DNA from: an uncultured Sphingomonadaceae bacterium
GTDB taxonomy: Bacteria; Pseudomonadota; Alphaproteobacteria; Sphingomonadales; Sphingomonadaceae
DNA: 64,000 nt
Direction: 5' to 3'
NCBI GenBank assembly: GCA_947493215.1
Contig: CANLQE010000001.1
Span: forward strand, 496,001 to 560,000
Below the pieces are notes generated by a model. That model had not been told where the DNA came from. It worked only from the letters and a program-made list of their open reading frames with translations, and did no database searches. Position 1 is the stretch's first letter. The number at the start of each line of letters is the position of its first letter. Positions 1-8,531 of the stretch are shown here, piece after piece. A program made the position numbers and the translations under genes.

Positions 1-510
1 GGTGGTTTGACTTATACCGATGCGCGTTATCCAAATGATTGTGCTGGTACGCAAACCGACTCTGCCAACGTTGTAAGTCTTTGTGGCAATTCGCTGACCA
101 ATGCTCCGAAATGGGTGGGTATTCTGGGAGCGACTTATGACCGCGATATTGGTAGCAGTCTGAAGTTCTTCCTCAATGGTCAATTGCGGATGGAAAGCGA
201 TCGCCGGACTTCAACACAAGCCACGACCGTTCCAAGCGCTGCGCAAATTACAGCGGCTGGAAGTGTTCAGGCAGCGGTTGATGCGGCTCCACTTGTTCCA
301 TTCGATGTTCAGGATGGCACAGTCAAAATCAACATGCGGGCCGGTATCGCTGATATTGACGATGCATGGGGCATTGAAGCCTGGGTCACGAACCTAACCA
401 ATGAAGTCACGCGCGGTGTTACTTTTAACACAGTGCTGCGTTCCGGTTCACGGTCCGCCTTCATCCAGGCACCGCGCATGTTTGGCGTGACGCTTCGCGG
501 CAAGTTCTAG
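1..510 (+). CDS. TonB-dependent receptor, C-terminal fragment (5' end outside window)
   Basis: ORF open from the window edge; C-terminus resembles a TonB-dependent receptor beta-barrel ending in an aromatic residue (GVTLRGKF). Confidence 0.75.
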   Translation, partial: GGLTYTDARYPNDCAGTQTDSANVVSLCGNSLTNAPKWVGILGATYDRDIGSSLKFFLNGQLRMESDRRTSTQATTVPSAAQITAAGSVQAAVDAAPLVPFDVQDGTVKINMRAGIADIDDAWGIEAWVTNLTNEVTRGVTFNTVLRSGSRSAFIQAPRMFGVTLRGKF

Positions 511-549
511 GATTTAAACGAATTGGGGGCATTTCGTCACCACCAAGGA

Positions 550-577
550 GGGGCCGGTTTTTCCGGCCCCTTTTTTG
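550..577 (+). terminator. Rho-independent terminator after TonB receptor
   Basis: GGGGCCGG-TTTTT-CCGGCCCC followed by TTTTTT. Confidence 0.85.
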
Positions 578-633
578 TTGCTGCCTAATCAATGCCGGTT
601 GCGCGCACGCATGATCGGTGCAAAAGTCCGGCC

Positions 634-1794
634 ATGAACAGCTATAGTTTTCAAACCGTACCGGTCCTGCATTTTGGTGAGGGCTGCCTTTCCCAATTGG
701 CCGATCAAATTGCCGCCTTGGGCGGATCCCGACCGCTGATCGTCACCGATAAAGGTATTATCGCTGCGGGCCTGATTGCCCCGGTGGAGCAAGCTCTATC
801 CGATGCTGGTTTAACTACGCAGATTTATGATGCGGTCGTTGCCGATCCACCCGAAACTGTCGTGCAGCAAGCCATTGATATGGCGAAGGCGGCGGAGGTC
901 GATATCGTCATTGGTCTTGGCGGCGGGAGCTCGTTGGACACTGCTAAGGTCGTTGCTGCGCTGTCTGTTGACGGCGCGCAGGGCCTTTCCGAAATCTATG
1001 GTGTGGGTCAATTGGCACGCAAGGGTCTGCCAACCATATTGATCCCGACGACATCGGGCACGGGCTCCGAAGTCACCGCCATCTCCATCCTGACCACGGG
1101 CGAGACAACCAAGGCGGGGATCGTTTCGCCGCATCTGTTTGCTGACGCTGCGATACTCGACCCAGCGTTGACGCTGGGATTGCCCGCTGATGTAACCGCG
1201 GCCACGGGTATCGACGCGATGGTCCATGCGATTGAAGCTTATACCGGACGCAATGCCAAAAACCCGGTATCCGATATGCTCGCGATCGAAGCGCTCAAAC
1301 TACTGACGGCACATATTGAAACCGCCTGTTCGGACGGCACCAATATGGTGGCGCGAGAAGCGATGCTGCGCGGTTCCATGCTGGCGGGGCAGGCATTTGC
1401 CAATTCACCCGTTGGTGCGATCCATGCACTGGCCTATCCGCTGGGCGGGATTTATCATATCCCGCACGGCCTCTCCAATGCGCTGGTCATGCCGCATATC
1501 ATGCAGTTTAACCTCGACGCTGCTGCGCCGCTTTATGCGGAATTGGCTGATGCGTTGAATGTACAGAAATCCGGTCCCAACAGCGCCGAAGCGAGGGCGC
1601 AGGAATTGATCGACTATCTGGAAGGCTTGGCGGTGACAGTCAAAGCTCCCCGGCGCTTGCGCGATGTCGGGATCGTTGAAGATGCTGTGGGCGAATTGGC
1701 AGACGCGGCGATGTTGCAGACAAGGCTGCTCGTGAACAATCCCAAAGAACTCGACCTTGCCGATGCCAAACGGATTTATACCAATGCCTGGTAA
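634..1794 (+). CDS. Iron-containing alcohol dehydrogenase family protein
   Basis: GGGSSLDTAK and TTSGTGSEVT motifs, HxxxH-type metal-binding region (HALAYPLGGIYHIPHG); start ATG 634 preferred over 592. Confidence 0.9.
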   Translation: MNSYSFQTVPVLHFGEGCLSQLADQIAALGGSRPLIVTDKGIIAAGLIAPVEQALSDAGLTTQIYDAVVADPPETVVQQAIDMAKAAEVDIVIGLGGGSSLDTAKVVAALSVDGAQGLSEIYGVGQLARKGLPTILIPTTSGTGSEVTAISILTTGETTKAGIVSPHLFADAAILDPALTLGLPADVTAATGIDAMVHAIEAYTGRNAKNPVSDMLAIEALKLLTAHIETACSDGTNMVAREAMLRGSMLAGQAFANSPVGAIHALAYPLGGIYHIPHGLSNALVMPHIMQFNLDAAAPLYAELADALNVQKSGPNSAEARAQELIDYLEGLAVTVKAPRRLRDVGIVEDAVGELADAAMLQTRLLVNNPKELDLADAKRIYTNAW

Positions 1795-2227
1795 AGAGCG
1801 GACTGCGCCGCCGGTCTGGGATGATTACCGTGATGGCTCATCGATCACTACGCGTTGGAATGACAATGACCCCTATGGCCACGTCAACAATGCGATCTAT
1901 TATTTCTGGTTTGATAGTGCAGTGAACCGCTATCTGATCGAACAAGGCGCGCTCGACATTGGCAAGAGCGATGTCATTGGTCTGGTAGTGCAGACGTCTT
2001 GCGAATATTTTGCTCCCATATCATTTCCCGATCTAGTCGAAGCGCGCATCAGGGTTGAGAAGCTCGGCCGGACCAGTGTCACCTACGGTGTTGGCCTGTT
2101 TCGCGGTGATGAAAAAACCGCGTCGGCGGCAGGAAGCTTTACTCATGTTTATGTGGATCGGGAGAGCAGGCGACCAACCTCGCTGTCCGCCCCCTTGCGT
2201 TCTGCGCTGGAATTGATAACCCTTTAA
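1784..2227 (+). CDS. Acyl-CoA thioesterase (hot-dog fold, 4HBT-like)
   Basis: TRWNDNDPYGHVNNAIYYFWFD motif; start overlaps the upstream stop. Confidence 0.85.
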   Translation: MPGKERTAPPVWDDYRDGSSITTRWNDNDPYGHVNNAIYYFWFDSAVNRYLIEQGALDIGKSDVIGLVVQTSCEYFAPISFPDLVEARIRVEKLGRTSVTYGVGLFRGDEKTASAAGSFTHVYVDRESRRPTSLSAPLRSALELITL

Positions 2228-2242
2228 CTGATCAGTTAAAGG
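2221..2242. promoter_or_regulatory. Perfect 22-bp palindrome CCTTTAACTGATCAGTTAAAGG (candidate operator)
   Basis: Self-complementary over all 22 bases; overlaps the thioesterase stop and lies 9 bp before the acyl-CoA dehydrogenase ATG. Confidence 0.6.
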
Positions 2243-2251
2243 ACCGAGACC

Positions 2252-3394
2252 ATGCGCCACGCCGAGGATACCGAAGAACGCCAACAATTTCGGGAAATGA
2301 CCCGGCGCTTTACCGAAACGGAATTGCAGCCTTATGCCAATGACTGGGATGAAGCAGGAGAAATCCCTTGGGAAATCCATGAAAAAGTCGGGGCGCTGGG
2401 CGCTTGGGGCTTTGGTGTCGCAGAACAATATGGCGGTCTTGGCTTTGACGATATGTATATGCGCTGCATCTGGGGCGAGGAAGCCGCACGCGCGCATAAT
2501 GGCGGCACACTGGCGGCGCTGGGTGGGCGCAGTATTTCCATTGGTCCGATCGAAAAATTCGCGTCTCAGGATATTAAAGATCGCATTCTCAAAGATATTG
2601 TCGAAGGGCGCACAGGTTCGAGTCTGGGCGTAACCGAACCAGGCGGCGGCTCTGATGTTGCCAATATGAAAACCACCGCGGGGCAAGATGGCAATCACTG
2701 GATCATCAACGGGTCCAAGACCTTTATTACGGGCGGTATGACATCGGACTATTTCGTCGTCGGCGCGCGCACCGGCGGAGAGGGACTGAACGGCATTTCC
2801 CTCTTCCTGGTCGAGAAGGACATGGAAGGCTTTTCGCGCACCGCGCTGGATAAGAAAATGGGCTGGTGGGCATCGGATCAGGCGACACTCTATTTCGACG
2901 ATGTTCGGGTCCCGGCTGGCAATATGCTCGGTGACGAGGGGCGCGGCTTCATTCAGATCATGCATAATTTCAACTATGAAAGGCTCGGCATGGTCGCCCA
3001 ATGTCTGGGCATGATGCGCGTGTTGCTGGAAGAATCCATTGCCTATGCACAACAGCGAGAAACCTTTGGCAAACCGCTCAGCCAGCATCAGGTTATACGC
3101 CACAAAATCGCAGAGATGTCTGCGCGGGTCGATGCCACCGAAGCATGGGTCAACCAGATTTGCTTTCTCACGGAAAACGGCCAGATGCCGGTCGATCAAA
3201 TTTGCAAAGCCAAGTTTTTCAGCACCAAAAATCTCGAATATTGTGCGAGTGAAGCGATGCAAATCTGGGGCGGGGCAGCCTATTTGCGCGGCAATGTCGT
3301 CGAACGCTTTTACCGCGAGGTGAAAGTCATGGCGATTGGCGGCGGCTCAGAGGAAATCATGCGCGATCTGGCTGTGCGGCAAATGGGGCTTTGA
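2252..3394 (+). CDS. Acyl-CoA dehydrogenase
   Basis: GVTEPGGGSDVANMKTTA, AMQIWGGAAYLRGNVVERFYREVKVMAIGGGSEEIMRDL motifs. Confidence 0.95.
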   Translation: MRHAEDTEERQQFREMTRRFTETELQPYANDWDEAGEIPWEIHEKVGALGAWGFGVAEQYGGLGFDDMYMRCIWGEEAARAHNGGTLAALGGRSISIGPIEKFASQDIKDRILKDIVEGRTGSSLGVTEPGGGSDVANMKTTAGQDGNHWIINGSKTFITGGMTSDYFVVGARTGGEGLNGISLFLVEKDMEGFSRTALDKKMGWWASDQATLYFDDVRVPAGNMLGDEGRGFIQIMHNFNYERLGMVAQCLGMMRVLLEESIAYAQQRETFGKPLSQHQVIRHKIAEMSARVDATEAWVNQICFLTENGQMPVDQICKAKFFSTKNLEYCASEAMQIWGGAAYLRGNVVERFYREVKVMAIGGGSEEIMRDLAVRQMGL

Positions 3395-3421
3395 TCCGAG
3401 AGGGAATATTCCTGTCTGGAC

Positions 3422-4369
3422 ATGGCTTCGTCATGGGCCGATAGAATATCGGTGACTGAGCAACCGATAATCACAAAGCCAAATGCTGCGCCTTTGCTAC
3501 CGACAGGATCGGTCATGCTGGGGCTTGCCTCTTTCTCTGCCATGGATGCAGTGATGAAGAGCCTTAGCCTGAGCTTGGGTCCATATAACGCGATTCTGTG
3601 GCGCTATGCCGTGGGCTTTGTGATCATCGGCGTCCTATATTTATGGCAACGACCAAGCTGGCCAGATCGCCACATCATGAAGGTCCATATTTTACGGAGC
3701 GGTATGATCGTTTTCATGGCCTATCTTTTCTTTTGGGGGCTGACCCGCGTACCGCTTGCGGAGGGCATAGCGCTAAGCTTTATTGCGCCGTTGATCGCGC
3801 TCTATCTCGCCGCAATTTTTCTAAAGGAATCGATCCACCCAAAGGCGATATGGGCATCTCTCTTTGGCCTATCGGGCGTCGCTGTTATAGCTTTTGAGAA
3901 ACTGACTGGTGACTATCCGGCAGACACGCTCTGGGGCTTTGCTGCCATATTGCTATCGGCAATTTTATACGCCGGAAATTTGGTGATTCAACGCTATCAA
4001 GCGATGCGTGTTGGCCCAATAGAAGTCAGCTTCTTCCAAAACCTGATTGTCTTTCTGGCGTATCTGACAGTTGCACCATGGTTTGCAATTGTACCTGAAC
4101 CCTCGGCGTGGCCCACGATAATATTGGCTGCGGTACTGGCAATTATTTCGATCCTGCTGATCATGTGGGGCTATGCCCGTGCCGAAGCACAGTTGCTCAT
4201 CAATCTGGAATATAGTGCCTTCATCTGGGCGGCTCTATTTGGTTGGGTGTTCTTTGATGAACCGGTCACTGCCTCTACCGTGTTTGGAACCGTGTTGATC
4301 GTTGCCGGTTGCATTATGGCAACCCGCCGCGGTCGGCCTGTCGCCCATGTCGAAACCACGGCCATCTGA
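3422..4369 (+). CDS. DMT-superfamily (EamA) transporter
   Basis: About 10 hydrophobic helices with two EamA-like repeats; start uncertain. Confidence 0.85.
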   Translation: MASSWADRISVTEQPIITKPNAAPLLPTGSVMLGLASFSAMDAVMKSLSLSLGPYNAILWRYAVGFVIIGVLYLWQRPSWPDRHIMKVHILRSGMIVFMAYLFFWGLTRVPLAEGIALSFIAPLIALYLAAIFLKESIHPKAIWASLFGLSGVAVIAFEKLTGDYPADTLWGFAAILLSAILYAGNLVIQRYQAMRVGPIEVSFFQNLIVFLAYLTVAPWFAIVPEPSAWPTIILAAVLAIISILLIMWGYARAEAQLLINLEYSAFIWAALFGWVFFDEPVTASTVFGTVLIVAGCIMATRRGRPVAHVETTAI

Positions 4370-4370
4370 T

Positions 4371-5537
4371 ATGGCGCTGAAAATTAAAAACCGTGATGCG
4401 CGTCGGTTGTGGTTGGGTCGTCAGGGTTTAACGCGCACGCCGACCGGTCCGCTTGATCTGTTACAGATCATCAAGGATTTGGGCTTTGTCCAGCTCGATA
4501 CGATCCGCAATGTCACACGCGCACATCATCATATTTTGTGGAGTCGCAACCAGAATTATCGCGAGCCGATGCTCAATCATTTGCTGGCAAACGAGCGATC
4601 GGTATTTGAGCATTTTACTCATGATGCATCGGTGTTGCCGATGGAGTTTTATCCCCTTTGGCGGCGTCAGTTCCTGCGTTTAGGGAAGCGGGCATCCAAA
4701 CATCAAGCAATGGACGATAAAGGCGTTGCGGCGATTAAGGCCCGTATTGCAGAGGAGGGGCCCTTATCAACCCATGCATTCGATACAAAGATTGAGGGCA
4801 AGAAAGAAATGTGGGCGCGACCACCACATAAACGGGCTTTGGATCAACTCTGGTATGCTGGAGAGCTCGCCACCGCGCATCGAGAGAAATTTATCAAATA
4901 TTATGATCTGACCGAACGAGTGGTGCCTGCTGCTCATAGAGAGGTTGAACATAGCGACGAGCATCAAAGGGACTGGCTGTGTAAAGCGGCACTCGACCGG
5001 CTGGGTTTTGGGACATTGGGCGAGATTCAAAGATTCTGGGCAGCGCTTGATGCGCGGGAAGTCAAATCATGGGCGGATAAGGCTGCAGATCACTGCGTTC
5101 CTGTTGAACTGGAAACGGTGAACGGCGACTGGGTCAGCATGGTCGCCTCTCCGGATATCGAAATGCTGCTCGCCGAGACCGGCGCGCCAACATCGCGGCT
5201 GCGGATATTGAGCCCATTTGATCCGGCGGTGCGGGATCGCACGCGGCTCGCGCGGCTGTTCGGATTTGATTATCGCATCGAGATTTTTGTGCCAGCCGCA
5301 AAGCGGCGCTGGGGCTATTATGTTTATCCACTGTTGGAACGAGACCAATTTGTCGGCCGCATTGAATTGAAGGCAGACCGTAAAGCAGGGCTATTGAAGG
5401 TCATTCAGATATGGCCCGAGCAAGGGATAAAATGGACGAGTCGTCGCGCAGACAAACTCGACGCAGAATTGGGACGGTTAGGACGATTGATCGGCGCTGA
5501 GACTATCGAATGGCAGTGCGCCCGAAAAGGCGGCTAG
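4371..5537 (+). CDS. Winged-helix YcaQ/AlkZ-like protein (putative crosslink DNA glycosylase family)
   Basis: FVQLDTIRNVTRAHHHILWSR (QLD motif) and YPLWRRQF region typical of the YcaQ family. Confidence 0.8.
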   Translation: MALKIKNRDARRLWLGRQGLTRTPTGPLDLLQIIKDLGFVQLDTIRNVTRAHHHILWSRNQNYREPMLNHLLANERSVFEHFTHDASVLPMEFYPLWRRQFLRLGKRASKHQAMDDKGVAAIKARIAEEGPLSTHAFDTKIEGKKEMWARPPHKRALDQLWYAGELATAHREKFIKYYDLTERVVPAAHREVEHSDEHQRDWLCKAALDRLGFGTLGEIQRFWAALDAREVKSWADKAADHCVPVELETVNGDWVSMVASPDIEMLLAETGAPTSRLRILSPFDPAVRDRTRLARLFGFDYRIEIFVPAAKRRWGYYVYPLLERDQFVGRIELKADRKAGLLKVIQIWPEQGIKWTSRRADKLDAELGRLGRLIGAETIEWQCARKGG

Positions 5538-5546
5538 GTTAGCGTT

Positions 5547-6116
5547 TTACTTGACTATGCCGTTAAAGCGCAACTCGCCTGATGCGTTTGCGGCAATAGC
5601 TTCGTCGAACGTCCACCGGATATGGGTAACATCGCTCGGCAGGGCTGCTCGAGTCATGCTCGTGCTTGCGGTTTCTTCACTTTCCTCAGTGATGTCGGTA
5701 ACAGTTAGTTCGGTCAATTTACCAAAATTCTTGCCGCCATCAACGGACAACAAAGCCCAATCTTCAGCCACCCCGGTAAAGGTGACGGCTGCATGCACGG
5801 GATTATTAACAACGAAACCTGTAACAGCCGTACCGCCTGTATTGCGATATGTGTTTACGAAAACCAGCTTGTCTCCGGGAATAACCTTTACGTCGCTGGG
5901 GTCATGTAATTTTTTCGTCACTGTGCCGGCAGAGCTGGTTTCTGACCGTTCGACCAGAACTTTGCTTTCAATTTTTACATTGGCGCGAGGGTCTGGGGCT
6001 GCCTGAATGGCGGCTTGTAAAGGCGCGGCGTGCGCGGCTTGTGCCGCAGCCATACCCGTCATCAATATGCCAATGACCAAGGAGGCTTCGATCAATATGG
6101 TCCGTTTACTCGACAT
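5547..6116 (-). CDS. Secreted protein with DUF11-like repeat domain
   Basis: N-terminal signal peptide; VIPGDKLVFVNTYRNTGGTAVTGFVVNNPVHAAVTF resembles DUF11. Confidence 0.55.
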   Translation of the reverse strand: MSSKRTILIEASLVIGILMTGMAAAQAAHAAPLQAAIQAAPDPRANVKIESKVLVERSETSSAGTVTKKLHDPSDVKVIPGDKLVFVNTYRNTGGTAVTGFVVNNPVHAAVTFTGVAEDWALLSVDGGKNFGKLTELTVTDITEESEETASTSMTRAALPSDVTHIRWTFDEAIAANASGELRFNGIVK

Positions 6117-6365
6117 TATTTGCATTCCCACTTTTCTCGGCTCGATACGCAGAGCCGTTCATATCAACCTGTAAAATATGTACGAACTTAGTTAATGAGT
6201 GGTTAAAATCAGCGGTTATGTGATGCCTGTTTATGTCGTGTGTTCAGTTCGAACGAACATTTTTTGGCAGCCCATTGGGCAGATTACCCGGTTTATTGCT
6301 AAACTTGGCTGAAACGTGGGCTATTTTATTAGCTTCCTTCAAAGCCACCGGCTAAAGAACCACCT

Positions 6366-8531
6366 ATGGGCCTGACCGCATATCGTTGCCGCCTTTTCAT
6401 GTTGCTGGTTGGAATTGTCCTTTCAGCTTTGACTCTGGTTGTACCATCATCAGCCATTGCACAAAATGCAGAAATTGGCAGTGCGATTGATGAGGAGCGC
6501 GCTGATGCTCCTAGCGATTTGGAGCCTCTCGATCCCGATAAGCCTTTGACCGATTTCCCTGATTTTGGTGTGGATTGGCCAGATCTTGATGAGCCCATAT
6601 CCAGCACCTCAGAACCACAGGACCCGGTCGAGGATACTGCCCGTGAATTGGAAATGGATCGCCGCCTTGCGGAAGAAGGGGCAATCGAACAAAAAAATGT
6701 CGAGATCGACGGTGAGAATGCGGGACGCGAAGGTGAGGAAACCCTGGACGTTGGCGGTGCTGTAAACTTCCAGCCCGTTGATGCGCTAGCGGAGCGTGAC
6801 TACGCATATTATTTTTCTGGTCTGCCGGCGGAATTGGACACGATATTTAGCGAGCGGTTCAAGGCCCTTTCTGCTTTGGAAAAATATAAGGGCGAGGAAG
6901 CCAATTTTGCTCAGATTAAGCGGCGCGCGGAAACGGATCGTGAGCTGGTCGAACGGCTGCTGCGTATAGAAGGATATTATGACGCGATTGTTCGCAACCG
7001 TTTTGCAGCGGGCAAAGGCAAGGCAGTAGCTGTGACGGTAACGGTGATTGCTGGTCCGCAATATAAATTGGATGAAATCAATTTGGTGGGCGTTGAGCAA
7101 GCGGAAGACGATGATGCGCAGCAATTCGGCAATGCTTTTGGCCTGCAAAGCGGAGATATTGTTAACAGTGATGCCATTGTTGAGGCACGAGCGAAACTCG
7201 ATCGGGACATGGCGGAAAGTGGATATGCCTTTGCCGAGACGAAGGAGCCGGAACTCGTCATTGACCATGCCGACCGTGCCGGGGACCTGGATATTGTCGT
7301 CACGCCGAGGGAGAAATATGTTTTCGGCTCTATCTTGATGCAGAATAGCGCGCTTTTCGGACAAGACCATGCTGAGTTAATTGCGCGATTTGAGCAAGGA
7401 GATGTTTACAAGCAATCCGATGTTGAGGATTTCCGCCGGGCCTTAATCGCAACTGGATTAGTGTCTACAGTAACCTTGGAGCCCGTCGCTTCCGAAACGG
7501 ACCCGGGTGCCGTTGATATTGCTGCGAATGTCACGCCTGCCCCTCTGCGGACCATTTCAGGCGCTTTGGGCTATGGAACGGGAGAAGGGCTTAGGTCAGA
7601 AGTTAGCTGGGAACATCGCAACTTCTTTCCGCCAGAGGGATTGATTCGCCTCACCGGGGTTTTTGCGACTCAGGAACAATCTGGTAGCATAACCTATCGC
7701 CGCAATAATTTCCGTCGGCGGGACAATGTTCTGAACGGCCGAGTAGCGCTGAGTAACATCGATAATTCAGCGTTCGAAGCCCGGACATTTGCCGTTTCCG
7801 CAAATCTCGAGCGACAAAGCAATCTTATTTTCCAAAAGAAATGGAACTGGTCAGCTGGGATAGAGCTGCTCGCATCACAGGAGCGTGATATCAATGGTGA
7901 TAATCAGACAACATCGCGAGAGACCTTCTTTATCGGCGCTTTGCCAGCGACCTTAGCTTATGATGGTAGTGATGATCTGTTGGACCCTACTAACGGCTTT
8001 CGCCTCAGCGCCAGATTGTCGCCCGAAGCATCGCTGCAATCGGGCAGCTTCTTTTATGCCCGCAGCCAGATTGATGGCAGCGCCTATTACCCGGTGTCAG
8101 AAAAAATCATTCTCGCTGGGCGGGCCAGATTCGGATCGATTGTCGGAGCGGGCAGCAACCGGATAGCTCCGTCGCGGCGGCTTTATTCCGGCGGCGGCGG
8201 TTCGGTGCGAGGATTTGGTTTTCAACGGATCGGGCCACGCGACGTGAATAACGACCCCGCTGGCGGGCGCGCGCTTGTAGAATTCTCGCTAGAGGCGCGC
8301 GTACGGTTGGACTTGTTTGGCGGCAATTTTGGTGTCGTGCCGTTTCTTGATGCTGGTAATGTCTATACGGAGTCTTTGCCTGATTTTTCGGGCTTGCGTT
8401 TCGGGACCGGATTGGGCTTGCGCTATTATAGTGATTTTGGCCCTATCCGCGTGGACGTCGGTACACCGATTAATCCGCAGGAAGGGGATTCCCGGATTGC
8501 CGTCTATGTATCGTTGGGGCAGGCATTCTGA
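6366..8531 (+). CDS. tamA: Outer membrane assembly protein TamA (BamA/TamA family)
   Basis: POTRA-like repeats plus C-terminal Omp85 barrel (GGGGSVRGFGFQRIGP; ends in F); directly upstream of TamB. Confidence 0.88.
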   Translation: MGLTAYRCRLFMLLVGIVLSALTLVVPSSAIAQNAEIGSAIDEERADAPSDLEPLDPDKPLTDFPDFGVDWPDLDEPISSTSEPQDPVEDTARELEMDRRLAEEGAIEQKNVEIDGENAGREGEETLDVGGAVNFQPVDALAERDYAYYFSGLPAELDTIFSERFKALSALEKYKGEEANFAQIKRRAETDRELVERLLRIEGYYDAIVRNRFAAGKGKAVAVTVTVIAGPQYKLDEINLVGVEQAEDDDAQQFGNAFGLQSGDIVNSDAIVEARAKLDRDMAESGYAFAETKEPELVIDHADRAGDLDIVVTPREKYVFGSILMQNSALFGQDHAELIARFEQGDVYKQSDVEDFRRALIATGLVSTVTLEPVASETDPGAVDIAANVTPAPLRTISGALGYGTGEGLRSEVSWEHRNFFPPEGLIRLTGVFATQEQSGSITYRRNNFRRRDNVLNGRVALSNIDNSAFEARTFAVSANLERQSNLIFQKKWNWSAGIELLASQERDINGDNQTTSRETFFIGALPATLAYDGSDDLLDPTNGFRLSARLSPEASLQSGSFFYARSQIDGSAYYPVSEKIILAGRARFGSIVGAGSNRIAPSRRLYSGGGGSVRGFGFQRIGPRDVNNDPAGGRALVEFSLEARVRLDLFGGNFGVVPFLDAGNVYTESLPDFSGLRFGTGLGLRYYSDFGPIRVDVGTPINPQEGDSRIAVYVSLGQAF

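Noticed and set aside
2033-3262. 409-aa minus-strand ORF antisense to the acyl-CoA dehydrogenase
   Set aside because: Lies on a clear, motif-rich plus-strand CDS; the antisense translation has no recognisable domain and is explained by codon bias leaving the opposite frame open.
6241-6259. TGTTCAGTTCGAACGAACA considered as an alphaproteobacterial SOS box
   Set aside because: The GTTC copies are 5 bp apart, not GTTC-N7-GTTC, and the nearby genes (DUF11-like, tamA) are not typical SOS genes.
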